Shown piece after piece: positions 23,431-31,043 of a stretch of 32,342 bases of DNA. The DNA is taken from the NCBI GenBank assembly GCA_905235415.1, contig CAJOKX010000012.1, forward strand, positions 1-32,342, given 5' to 3'. Positions within the stretch are counted from its first letter, which is position 1; each line of letters opens with the position of its first letter. A program made the position numbers and the translations under genes. Source of the stretch: an uncultured Lachnospiraceae bacterium (GTDB lineage: Bacteria; Bacillota; Clostridia; Lachnospirales; Lachnospiraceae). A model generated the notes under the pieces. It was not told the DNA's origin. It did not search any database and saw only the letters and a list, made by a program, of their open reading frames with translations.

Positions 23431-24605
23431 AAAAGCTTATGATTATGGGAGCGGGGATCTATCAGGTTCCGCTGATTAAAGCCGCGAAGGAGATGGGGAT
23501 CTATACCATCGCAGTTTCGATTCCGGGGAATTATCCCGGATTTGCATATGCGGATGAGGTGCTGCACATCAATACGGTCGACGCGCAGGCGGTGCTGGAG
23601 GCGGCCAGGGAGCGCGGCATCGACGGCATCTGCACCGCGGGGACGGACGTTGCCGTGATGACGATCGGCAGGGTCAATGACGAACTGGGCCTGTCGGGCA
23701 TCTCTTACGAGGCGGCGAAGATCGCATGCGACAAGGTGCTGATGAAGCAGTGCTACGAAGAGCACGGCGTCAGGACCGCGCGCTACCGCAAGGTCTATTT
23801 CAATGAAAATGTAAATGACAAGATCGAGGGGCTTCAGTATCCCCTGATCATTAAGATCGTGGATTCCTCCGGAAGCCGCGGCATCACGCGCGTGGACAGG
23901 CCGGAAGACATCCAGGCGGCGATCACCAACGCGCAGGCGTTCACCCGCAAGGATTATTTCATTGTCGAAGAATTCATCATCGGGCGCGAATTCGGCGCGC
24001 AGGCGTTTGTCATGGACGGGAAGGTGCAGTTTATCCTTCCGCACGGAGACTATATCTTCATGGGAAGCACGGGCGTTCCAGCAGGCCATTTCGCACCGTA
24101 TGACCTGAGCGGGGAAGCGGAGGAAGACTGCCGCAGAACCTGTGAGAAGGCGATCCTCGCGATGGGCCTGGACAACTGCGCGGTCAACTGCGACTTTATC
24201 ATGCGCGACGGCAAGACCTACGTGCTGGAGATCGGCGGAAGAAGCGGGGCGACCTGCCTTGCGGAGCTGGTATCCATTTATTACGGGTATGATTATTACA
24301 GGAAGATCATTGAGGTTGCGCTGGGTGAGAAACCCACATTCCCGACTGACAAGGCAGTCCCGAATGCGTCCAAGCTTCTGATGAGCGACCGGGACGGCGA
24401 GATCATCGCACTGGCCAACCGGAATCCGAAGAGTGACCGGAACATCTGCGAGGTATGCTTCGACTATACGGTCGGAGACCAGGTGAAGAAGTTCCATGTC
24501 GGTCCGAACAGGATCGGCCATGTGGTCACGCAGGGCAGGACGCTGGCGGAAGCGACGGCGGCGCTGGACCGTGCGCTGAAAAATATTGAGATTGAAGTTG
24601 TATGA
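23427..24605 (+). CDS. ATP-grasp enzyme, paralog 2
   Basis: The 392-residue protein has an N-terminal nucleotide-binding-like fold starting MKKLMIMGAGIYQVPLIKAAK. The ATP-grasp domain follows at about 95-310, with ACDK at 100-103, YPLIIKIVD, GSRGITR, FIVEEFI and Glu268 in VLEIGGRSG. The metal-binding asparagine of the usual E-x-N motif is glycine here. It is a likely carboxylate-amine or carboxylate-thiol ligase with an unknown substrate. It shares overall architecture and many residues with the gene at 11877. Coupling to the glycosyltransferase and to the adenylate-forming gene downstream suggests a joint role in decorating a lipid-linked sugar or its acceptor. A 6-bp hairpin follows its stop. 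Confidence 0.87.
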   Translation: MKKLMIMGAGIYQVPLIKAAKEMGIYTIAVSIPGNYPGFAYADEVLHINTVDAQAVLEAARERGIDGICTAGTDVAVMTIGRVNDELGLSGISYEAAKIACDKVLMKQCYEEHGVRTARYRKVYFNENVNDKIEGLQYPLIIKIVDSSGSRGITRVDRPEDIQAAITNAQAFTRKDYFIVEEFIIGREFGAQAFVMDGKVQFILPHGDYIFMGSTGVPAGHFAPYDLSGEAEEDCRRTCEKAILAMGLDNCAVNCDFIMRDGKTYVLEIGGRSGATCLAELVSIYYGYDYYRKIIEVALGEKPTFPTDKAVPNASKLLMSDRDGEIIALANRNPKSDRNICEVCFDYTVGDQVKKFHVGPNRIGHVVTQGRTLAEATAALDRALKNIEIEVV

Positions 24606-24623
24606 CGCTGCGTTTTTGCAGCG
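24606..24623 (+). other. Small hairpin between the ATP-grasp and adenylate-forming genes
   Basis: CGCTGC (24606-24611) pairs with GCAGCG (24618-24623) around a GTTTTT loop directly after the stop codon. No T-run follows, so it is not a clear terminator. It may only lower or stabilise downstream transcript. Confidence 0.35.
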
Positions 24624-24689
24624 GCGGAGAAACGGTCAGATCCAAACCCGGCAAAGACCGTCACACAGCAGGATGGGAGATGCTCTATC

Positions 24690-25979
24690 ATGCATGCAAA
24701 ACTGCAGAAGAAACTGATGAATTTCTATATTCTGGCAGACCTTCCGAAGATGCTTCACAAGGTTCCGAAGAACTTTTCGAAGGCCCTCCGGATACAGAAT
24801 AAGAGAGTGCAGAAGCTGGCGCAGGAAGCGTACAGGATCCCGTTCTACAGGGAGCGCTTCGACAGGGCCGGCGTGAAACCGGAGGACATCCGCACCGGGG
24901 ACGACCTGACAAAGCTCCCGGTCCTGACCAAGGATGAGCTGCGCGAGTGGATGGGCAGCCTGAAGGACCAGCCGCAGTACAGGGACTGGATCTGCGATAC
25001 GACATCGGGATCCACCGGCAAACCGGTGTCGATCCTGTTCTCGCCGCGCGAGAAGGCGTATATGAAGGCCAACTGGTACAGGGTCATGCTCTGCGCCGGC
25101 TACAATCCGCTGACGGGCAAAATGATGAGCCGCATCAATATGCACGATGTCAATCCGGGCGGGCAGGATACATTTCTGCAGAAGTTCGGCATCTTCCGCC
25201 ACGCGTTTGTGGATCAGTACGCCCCGGAGCCGGACGTGATCGACCGGATCAACGAATATGAGCCGGACTGGCTGTACATGAACAAGACGGAACTGATGCG
25301 GCTGGTGCTCTACGCAAAGCGCACCGGCAAGAAGATCTATCATCCGAAATTCTATGACCCGATCTCGGAGAAGGTGACCGAAAATGACAGGGCGCTGTTC
25401 ATCGAGCAGCTGGGTCCCGGCATCATTGATTCCTACGGAAGCGCCGAGACAGGCGCGTGCATGCTGCGGCTTCCGGATAAGGACTACTATGTGGTGCACA
25501 ATGATTCCTTTGTCGTGAACGTCGTGGACGAGGACGGGAAGATGGCGAACAGGGGAAGAGTCCTGATCACCCCCCTCTACAAAACCGATCTGCCCCTGAT
25601 CAATTATGAAGTCGGGGACCGCGCCGTCATGCGGACCAGCCAGGGGGTTCATTTCATCACCAACATGGAGGGCCGCCTGAACGACTACTTCCGGTATGAG
25701 GACGGCAGAGTCACCAGCTTCTTTGAGGTGACGCCGGTGATCGCGCACTGCCCGGACATCCTCCAGATCCGGTTCATCCAGAAGAACTGGGACCTGATCC
25801 ATGTGCAGATCGTGCGGGACGAGAAGGCGAAGATGTCCGAGCAGGAGCTGGAGGAGTACCTGACAGGCTCCCTGAACAAGATCTTCAAAAAGCCGTTTGA
25901 ATTTGAGTTTGAGTGGATGCAGGTCATTCCGCCGGATGCAAACGGCAAGCTGCGCATGATCATCTGCGAGGCAAAGTGA
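24690..25979 (+). CDS. CapK/PaaK-like adenylate-forming enzyme
   Basis: The 429-residue soluble protein is of the phenylacetate-CoA ligase/CapK branch of the ANL superfamily. The ATP loop is TTSGSTGKP at about 104-112, a second core motif is SYGSAETGA, and the C-terminal domain ends PDANGKLRM, where the lysine matches the catalytic A10 position. CapK-type members in capsule loci are thought to activate a carboxylic acid as an adenylate or CoA ester. With the ATP-grasp gene upstream, it may prepare an acyl or amino-acid substituent for a surface glycan. GGGAG about 10 bases before the ATG at 24690 supports the start. An ATG at 24717 is possible. The substrate is unknown. Confidence 0.84.
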   Translation: MHAKLQKKLMNFYILADLPKMLHKVPKNFSKALRIQNKRVQKLAQEAYRIPFYRERFDRAGVKPEDIRTGDDLTKLPVLTKDELREWMGSLKDQPQYRDWICDTTSGSTGKPVSILFSPREKAYMKANWYRVMLCAGYNPLTGKMMSRINMHDVNPGGQDTFLQKFGIFRHAFVDQYAPEPDVIDRINEYEPDWLYMNKTELMRLVLYAKRTGKKIYHPKFYDPISEKVTENDRALFIEQLGPGIIDSYGSAETGACMLRLPDKDYYVVHNDSFVVNVVDEDGKMANRGRVLITPLYKTDLPLINYEVGDRAVMRTSQGVHFITNMEGRLNDYFRYEDGRVTSFFEVTPVIAHCPDILQIRFIQKNWDLIHVQIVRDEKAKMSEQELEEYLTGSLNKIFKKPFEFEFEWMQVIPPDANGKLRMIICEAK

Positions 25980-25985
25980 TGAAAG

Positions 25986-26006
25986 GCAGGCAGGCTTGCT
26001 GCCTGC
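25986..26006 (+). terminator. Weak hairpin after the adenylate-forming gene
   Basis: GCAGGCAG (25986-25993) with CTGCCTGC (25999-26006), loop GCTTG, 7 bases after the stop. No T-run follows, so termination may be partial and the next gene may be co-transcribed. Confidence 0.45.
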
Positions 26007-26049
26007 TGTAAATAAACATTGAACAGACTCCTGGAAGAGGAAGGATAGT

Positions 26050-26799
26050 ATGAGGATCGGAAGAACTGGATGCAGACACAGAAAGCTGCTTGCGGCGGCG
26101 CTGACCGCGCTGCTCCTGACGGCGATGCTGTGCGGCACCGACGCATGGGCAGCACAGAAAAAGGCCGGCGCGAAGAGCGTTCAGAAAAAGGAGAAAGTGC
26201 ATACGCTGTACTGGAAGGCGACGCTGCGCAGAGACGTCAAGGCAAAAGGGAAGACCTTTAAGAGAGGCACTTCGGTCGTGGTGGTCAACCGCAGGACGCA
26301 TTCCAAAAGCCTGGTGCGGTGCAGGGGCGTCCTGTTCAAAGCCCCGAACTCGATTCTTTCTATTAAGAGGGACATGTCGACTGCCAAAAAGGGAGATTAC
26401 AGCAAGGAGACGAAGGAGAGATTCATCAACGGGAAGAAGAAGGCGTCCAGCAAGACGCGCTGGCTGGTCTGGGTCAGTCTCGACAAGCAGAGAGTCAATG
26501 TGTTTTGCGGCTCCAAAGGCGCATGGAAGCTTGTGAAGACGTTCAAGTGTTCAACCGGCAAGGCTTCTACGCCCACGCCTCCGGGCTGGAATACGATTGA
26601 CGGGAAAAGCTATTATTTCAAAGGATGCAAGTACTACACGGAAGTATGCGGAAGCGGGATGCACAAATGGCCGGGGGCGATGAACAGGAAAATCCTGGGC
26701 AGCCATACGGTATCGCACGGATGCATCCGGCTGACGGAAAGCAGTGCAAGATGGATCTATAAGAATGTCCCCAGGAAAACAAAAACCTACGTCTACTGA
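26050..26799 (+). CDS. Secreted L,D-transpeptidase (YkuD family), paralog 3
   Basis: The 249-residue protein has a signal peptide at about 1-35 (basic start and LLAAALTALLLTAML). An SH3-like module follows at about 53-105 (LYWKATLRRDVKAK), and the YkuD domain at about 135-249. The catalytic motif is the canonical SHGCIR, with His223, Cys225 and Arg227, plus His205 in GMHKWPG. Blocks such as GDYSKETK and WVSLDKQRVNVF are shared almost word for word with the paralog at 309-1154. It lies 70 bases after the adenylate-forming gene, with GGAAGGA before the ATG. It probably forms 3-3 peptidoglycan links or anchors surface material. Its place directly upstream of the pyrH operon is unusual. Confidence 0.9.
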   Translation: MRIGRTGCRHRKLLAAALTALLLTAMLCGTDAWAAQKKAGAKSVQKKEKVHTLYWKATLRRDVKAKGKTFKRGTSVVVVNRRTHSKSLVRCRGVLFKAPNSILSIKRDMSTAKKGDYSKETKERFINGKKKASSKTRWLVWVSLDKQRVNVFCGSKGAWKLVKTFKCSTGKASTPTPPGWNTIDGKSYYFKGCKYYTEVCGSGMHKWPGAMNRKILGSHTVSHGCIRLTESSARWIYKNVPRKTKTYVY

Positions 26800-26867
26800 C
26801 ACCGCCTGGGATGCTTTCCCCTATGGATTTGAAGACGGCTGTATGGTATGATGCAACCATCAGGCAT

Positions 26868-26882
26868 CCGGTATGATACCGG
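26868..26882. promoter_or_regulatory. Palindrome upstream of pyrH
   Basis: CCGGTAT-G-ATACCGG is a perfect 7+1+7 palindrome, 34 bases before the pyrH start. The block GGTATGAT also occurs at 26846-26853. It may be an operator or a transcript hairpin. No convincing -35/-10 pair was found nearby. Confidence 0.35.
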
Positions 26883-26915
26883 CGGCGCAAATAAAGGGCA
26901 AGAAGGAGAAGGACG

Positions 26916-27611
26916 ATGAAGAGGGTTCTGCTGAAACTGAGCGGAGAAGCGCTTGCGGGCGATAAGAAGTTTGGATTCGATGAGGAGACTGTGCTGAAGA
27001 TTGCCGCCCAGGTGAAACAGCTCTCTGAGAGAGGCATTGAGGTTGCGGTGGTCACCGGAGGCGGAAACTTCTGGCGGGGACGCACCAGCGGGAATATGGA
27101 CCGCACGAAGGCGGACCAGATCGGCATGCTTGCGACGGTCATGAACTGTATCTATGTGGCGGATCTGTTCCGGAGCACGGGGATGAAGACGAGAGTCATG
27201 ACGCCGTTTGCGTGCGGGAGCTTTACCGAGCTTTTCTCGAAGGACGCGGCAGTCAGCGCGCTTGAAGACGGCGAGATCGTTTTCTGCGCAGGCGGGACCG
27301 GACATCCGTATTTCTCGACCGATACGGCGACGCTCCTGCGGGCGATCGAGATCGAAGCAGACGTGATCCTGCTGGCCAAATCGGTCGACGGCGTCTATGA
27401 CGATGATCCGGATGACAATCCGGATGCGAAGAAGTTCAGCACGATCTCGATTGACGAGGTGATTGCGCAGAACCTGAAGGTTGTGGACATGACGGCGTCC
27501 ATCCTGGCGCGGGATAACCACATGCCGATGTTTGTTTTCGGGCTCAATGAGGAGAACAGCATCCTCAGAGCCGTGGAAGGAACCATAGACGGAACCTCCG
27601 TCACAGTATAA
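26916..27611 (+). CDS. pyrH: UMP kinase
   Basis: The 231-residue protein phosphorylates UMP to UDP in pyrimidine synthesis and is a cytoplasmic hexamer of the amino-acid kinase fold. Diagnostic motifs are VLLKLSGEAL at the N-terminus, VVTGGGNFWRGR, ADQIGMLATVMN, and VDGVYDDDPDDNPDAKKF. Length is typical (about 235-240). GAAGGAGAAGGA precedes the ATG. It is the first gene of the pyrH-frr-uppS-cdsA-dxr-rseP group, 11 bases ahead of frr. The usual upstream genes rpsB and tsf are absent from this window and an L,D-transpeptidase takes their place. UDP made here also feeds UDP-sugar synthesis for the envelope genes upstream. Confidence 0.97.
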   Translation: MKRVLLKLSGEALAGDKKFGFDEETVLKIAAQVKQLSERGIEVAVVTGGGNFWRGRTSGNMDRTKADQIGMLATVMNCIYVADLFRSTGMKTRVMTPFACGSFTELFSKDAAVSALEDGEIVFCAGGTGHPYFSTDTATLLRAIEIEADVILLAKSVDGVYDDDPDDNPDAKKFSTISIDEVIAQNLKVVDMTASILARDNHMPMFVFGLNEENSILRAVEGTIDGTSVTV

Positions 27612-27628
27612 AAGAAAGGGGTATGGCG

Positions 27629-28177
27629 ATGGACAGCAGACTGACACCTTATGTGGAAAAGATGGGAAAGACACTTTCGAACCTGGAAGAGGAGTTTAAG
27701 ACGATCCGCGCAGGGCGCGCGAATCCGGCCGTGCTCAACAAGGTTCGCGTCGATTATTACGGCTCACAGGTTCCGGTATCCCAGGTCGGCAACATTACGG
27801 TTCCGGAAGCAAGGATCCTCCAGATCGCTCCGTGGGAACCGAATATGATCAAAGAGGTTATCAAGGCGATCAATGTCGCGGACATCGGGATCAATCCCAC
27901 CACAGACGGCAAGGTGATCCGCCTGGTCTTCCCCGAACTGACCGAAGAGAGAAGAAAGGAACTCAACAAAGAGGTAAAGAAGAAGGGCGAAGAAGCCAAG
28001 GTGGCCGTGCGGAATATCCGCAGAGACGCGGACAAGGCTTTCAAGAAGCTCAAGGATGAGGTCTCGGAGGATGAGGTCGCGGATCTGCAGGATGAACTGC
28101 AGAAGGAAACAGACAAGAAGATTAAAGAGATCGACGGTATGGTTGAGGAGAAGGCGAAAGATATCCTGACCGTGTGA
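27629..28177 (+). CDS. frr: Ribosome recycling factor
   Basis: The 182-residue protein has the frr signature FKTIRAGRANPAVLNKVRVDYYG near the N-terminus, VPEARILQIAPWEP, and the charged C-terminal helix bundle (ELTEERRKELNKEVKKK). It acts with EF-G to split post-termination ribosomes. I prefer the ATG at 27629 because the GAAAGGGG box (27614-27621) is 7 bases upstream. The in-frame ATG at 27623 lies almost against it and would add two residues. It follows pyrH closely. A gap of 143 bases with a weak hairpin separates it from uppS. Confidence 0.96.
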   Translation: MDSRLTPYVEKMGKTLSNLEEEFKTIRAGRANPAVLNKVRVDYYGSQVPVSQVGNITVPEARILQIAPWEPNMIKEVIKAINVADIGINPTTDGKVIRLVFPELTEERRKELNKEVKKKGEEAKVAVRNIRRDADKAFKKLKDEVSEDEVADLQDELQKETDKKIKEIDGMVEEKAKDILTV

Positions 28178-28201
28178 CAGAAGTTCGATCATGAAGGACA
28201 G

Positions 28202-28240
28202 AGGCTGTCGGAACGGGGGATCCGTGCGGCAGCCTTCTCT
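28202..28240 (+). terminator. Weak terminator or attenuator between frr and uppS
   Basis: AGGCTGTCG (28202-28210) pairs with CGGCAGCCT (28227-28235) through one G-U pair, followed by TCTCTTG. The T-run is broken, so it may be partial. Confidence 0.45.
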
Positions 28241-28320
28241 TGACACCTGTTGAGCTTCCCGCCGGGGCGGAAGGGAAGTCTTCGCCGCGCGTGCGGCATT
28301 GATACGCAAGGAGGGACGCA

Positions 28321-29040
28321 ATGGAGATACCGCGCCATGTGGCAATCATACTGGACGGGAACGGAAGATGGGCGAAGAGCAGGATGATGCCCCGCAATTA
28401 CGGACACGTACGCGGCGCCGCCAATGTCGAGGTCATTTGCAGGGCGGCAGACGAGCTTGGGATCAAGTATCTGACAGTGTATCTGTTCTCTACGGAGAAC
28501 TGGCGGAGGAATCCGGATGAGATCAAAGCACTGATGAAGCTGTTTCACAGCTACACCCGCACGGCGATCCGGCAGGCGCGGGAGAATAACATGAAGTGCC
28601 GGGTGATCGGGGATCCTTCGGCGCTCGACGAAACCCTGCAGAAGAACCTGCGGGAGCTGGTGGAAAGCTCAAAGGACAATACAGGCCTGAATTTCCAGCT
28701 GGCACTGAACTACGGGAGCAGGGATGAGATCGTGCGCGCGGTCAGAAAGATCGCTTCGGATGTGAAAGACGGCAAGATAGAAGACCCCGCTGCGATCACT
28801 GAGGAAACCATCGCTTCCAGCCTGGATACGGCCGGCATTCCGGATCCGGACCTTCTGATCCGGACCAGCGGAGAGCAGAGGCTGAGCAACTATCTGCTGT
28901 GGCAGATGGCATACTCGGAGCTCTACTTTACGCAGACACCGTGGCCGGCGTTTACGAAACAGGATCTCGAGGAGGCCATTGAAGCGTACAATCAGAGGAC
29001 GCGCCGGTACGGCGGCCTCAAAAAAGGCGAAGAAGACTAA
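28321..29040 (+). CDS. uppS: Isoprenyl transferase / undecaprenyl diphosphate synthase
   Basis: The 239-residue cis-prenyltransferase makes the C55 lipid carrier for peptidoglycan and surface glycans. Motifs are HVAIILDGNGRWAK with catalytic Asp12, YLTVYLFSTENWRR, LNYGSRDEI, and the C-terminal PDLLIRTSGEQRLSNYLLWQ. Length is normal. GGAGGGA before the ATG at 28321 fixes the start. It shares the operon with cdsA and dxr. Its product is the presumed acceptor for the two GtrB/CsbB-like glycosyltransferases upstream in the window. Confidence 0.97.
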   Translation: MEIPRHVAIILDGNGRWAKSRMMPRNYGHVRGAANVEVICRAADELGIKYLTVYLFSTENWRRNPDEIKALMKLFHSYTRTAIRQARENNMKCRVIGDPSALDETLQKNLRELVESSKDNTGLNFQLALNYGSRDEIVRAVRKIASDVKDGKIEDPAAITEETIASSLDTAGIPDPDLLIRTSGEQRLSNYLLWQMAYSELYFTQTPWPAFTKQDLEEAIEAYNQRTRRYGGLKKGEED

Positions 29041-29057
29041 GGGGGTATTGAGGAAAC

Positions 29058-29867
29058 ATGTTTGTTACAAGGCTGATCAGCGGCATTATACTGCTGGCAA
29101 TTCTGATCACATCGATTGTCCTGAGCGGACCGGTCCTGTTGGTGCTGCTGCTGGCAGTGTCTCTGATCGGGATGTTTGAACTCTACAGGGCGTGCGGCCG
29201 GTGGAAGGGAAAACCGGACCTTCTGATCATCATCGCGTGGCTGGGCGCGGCGGTATACTATCTTTTCGTTTTTCTGAACATGAAAGAGTATCTGCTCCCC
29301 ATCCTGATGTGCGCGCTGATCGGACTTCTGTTCGTTTACGTGTTCTCATTCCCGAAGTACCAGGCGGAGGATGTGATGTGCGCCTTCTTCGGGATCGCAT
29401 ATGTGGCAGTCAGTCTGAGCTTCATTTACCTGACAAGGGAACTGCCCGACGGTGCGTTTACGGTATGGCTGATCGTGATCTGCTCCTGGGGATGCGATAC
29501 GATGGCCTATGTCTTCGGAAGACTGTTCGGAAAGCGTAAGATGGCGCCTGTCCTGAGTCCGAAGAAGTCGGTGGAAGGGGCCATCGGAGGCGTCGCGAGC
29601 GCCGCGGTCATCGGACTGATCTACGCGCTGATCGCGGGAAGATACATGGAGAACGGCAGCAATAAGGCCCTTGCCTTTGCCCTGATCGCCGCAGTGGGCG
29701 CCCTGATCTCCATGGTGGGCGACCTGGCGGCCTCCGCCATCAAGAGAAACCACAACATCAAGGATTACGGAAAGCTGATTCCGGGCCACGGCGGCATCCT
29801 TGACAGATTCGACTCCGTGATCATCACGGCTCCGATTATCTACATGCTGGCACTGGCGTTTGGCTGA
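29058..29867 (+). CDS. cdsA: Phosphatidate cytidylyltransferase (CDP-diglyceride synthase)
   Basis: The 269-residue membrane protein has about eight helices and makes CDP-diacylglycerol from CTP and phosphatidate for phospholipid synthesis. The C-terminal signature is clear: KRNHNIKDYGKLIPGHGGIL followed by DRFDS. A middle block contains KRKMAPVLSPKKSVEGAIGG. The ATG at 29058 lies 17 bases after the uppS stop, with a GGGGGT-type site. Gene order is the standard uppS-cdsA-dxr. Confidence 0.96.
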   Translation: MFVTRLISGIILLAILITSIVLSGPVLLVLLLAVSLIGMFELYRACGRWKGKPDLLIIIAWLGAAVYYLFVFLNMKEYLLPILMCALIGLLFVYVFSFPKYQAEDVMCAFFGIAYVAVSLSFIYLTRELPDGAFTVWLIVICSWGCDTMAYVFGRLFGKRKMAPVLSPKKSVEGAIGGVASAAVIGLIYALIAGRYMENGSNKALAFALIAAVGALISMVGDLAASAIKRNHNIKDYGKLIPGHGGILDRFDSVIITAPIIYMLALAFG

Positions 29868-29890
29868 TTTGACAGGAAAATAAAACAGGT

Positions 29891-31024
29891 ATGAAGAAAA
29901 TATCCATTCTTGGCAGTACGGGTTCAATCGGGACACAGACGCTGGAGGTTGTGAGAAATCATCAGGACCTCCGGGTGACTGCGCTTGCCGCCGGCAGAAA
30001 TGTCCGGATGCTGGAAGCGCAGATCCGGGAGTTCAGGCCGCATACGGCGGCGCTGTGGGATGAGAAGGACGCGCAGGACCTGCGGGTGCGGGTGCAGGAT
30101 CTGGATGTGGAGGTCGTCAGCGGCATGGACGGACTGATCCGGGTCTGCACGGATCCGGAAAGCAGTATGACGGTCACGGCGATTGTCGGGATGATCGGCA
30201 TCCTGCCCACGATAGAGGCAATCCGCGCAGGGAAGGATATTGCGCTTGCCAATAAAGAAACCCTGGTGACTGCCGGGCATCTGATCATGCCGATGGCGGA
30301 GGAGTACGGCGTAAAGATCCTGCCGGTAGACTCGGAACACTCCGCGATCTTCCAGTCTCTGAACGGAGAGAAGCGTTCGCGGATTGAGAAGATCCTCCTG
30401 ACCTGCTCGGGCGGGCCGCTGCGCGGGTATACTGCTTCGCAGCTTGAGGACGTGACGCCGGAGATTGCGCTCAGGCATCCCAACTGGAGTATGGGAAGAA
30501 AGATTACGATAGACTCCGCGACGCTGGTCAACAAAGGCCTGGAGGTCATGGAAGCGCGGTGGCTGTTCGGCGTGGACGCGGACCGGATCCGGGTTCTCGT
30601 ACATCCACAGAGCATTCTGCATTCTGCTGTGCAGTTTGAAGACGGGGCCGTGATCGGACAGATGGGCGTCCCGGATATGAAGCTTCCGATCCAGTATGCC
30701 CTGTTCTGGCCGGACCGGAGATGGATGGACACGAAGCGTCTCGACCTGGCCTCCATCGGAGCGCTGACCTTTGAGGAGCCGGACACGGAGACGTTCAGAG
30801 GCCTTGCGCTGGCATACCGCGCGATGCGGCAGGGCGGCACCATGCCGACGGTGTTCAATGCAGCCAATGAATGCGCGGTCGCAAAATTCCTGAATCATGA
30901 GATCGGGTTTACGCGGATCTGGCAGATCATAGAAGAGAGCATGGACGCGCACACGCCTGCGGCGGATCCCTCTGTGGAGGAGATTCTGGAGGCAGAGCGG
31001 CAGACGCGCGGACGAATCGGATAA
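29891..31024 (+). CDS. dxr: 1-deoxy-D-xylulose 5-phosphate reductoisomerase
   Basis: The 377-residue enzyme performs the second step of the MEP isoprenoid pathway, making 2-C-methyl-erythritol 4-phosphate with NADPH. The N-terminal dinucleotide fold starts KKISILGSTGSIGTQTLEV. LANKETLVTAG and the metal-binding VDSEHSAIFQSL (Asp and Glu) follow. HPNWSMGRKITIDSATLVNKG and NAANECAVAKF are further family blocks. Length is typical (about 380). It is 23 bases after cdsA and 19 before rseP. Its presence shows that the organism uses the MEP pathway. Confidence 0.97.
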   Translation: MKKISILGSTGSIGTQTLEVVRNHQDLRVTALAAGRNVRMLEAQIREFRPHTAALWDEKDAQDLRVRVQDLDVEVVSGMDGLIRVCTDPESSMTVTAIVGMIGILPTIEAIRAGKDIALANKETLVTAGHLIMPMAEEYGVKILPVDSEHSAIFQSLNGEKRSRIEKILLTCSGGPLRGYTASQLEDVTPEIALRHPNWSMGRKITIDSATLVNKGLEVMEARWLFGVDADRIRVLVHPQSILHSAVQFEDGAVIGQMGVPDMKLPIQYALFWPDRRWMDTKRLDLASIGALTFEEPDTETFRGLALAYRAMRQGGTMPTVFNAANECAVAKFLNHEIGFTRIWQIIEESMDAHTPAADPSVEEILEAERQTRGRIG

Positions 31025-31043
31025 GGAGCAAAAAACAGACATC

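Noticed and set aside
24636-26138. 500-codon minus-strand frame opposite the adenylate-forming gene
   Set aside because: The plus strand encodes TSGSTGKP and other ANL motifs. The antisense frame shows no domain.
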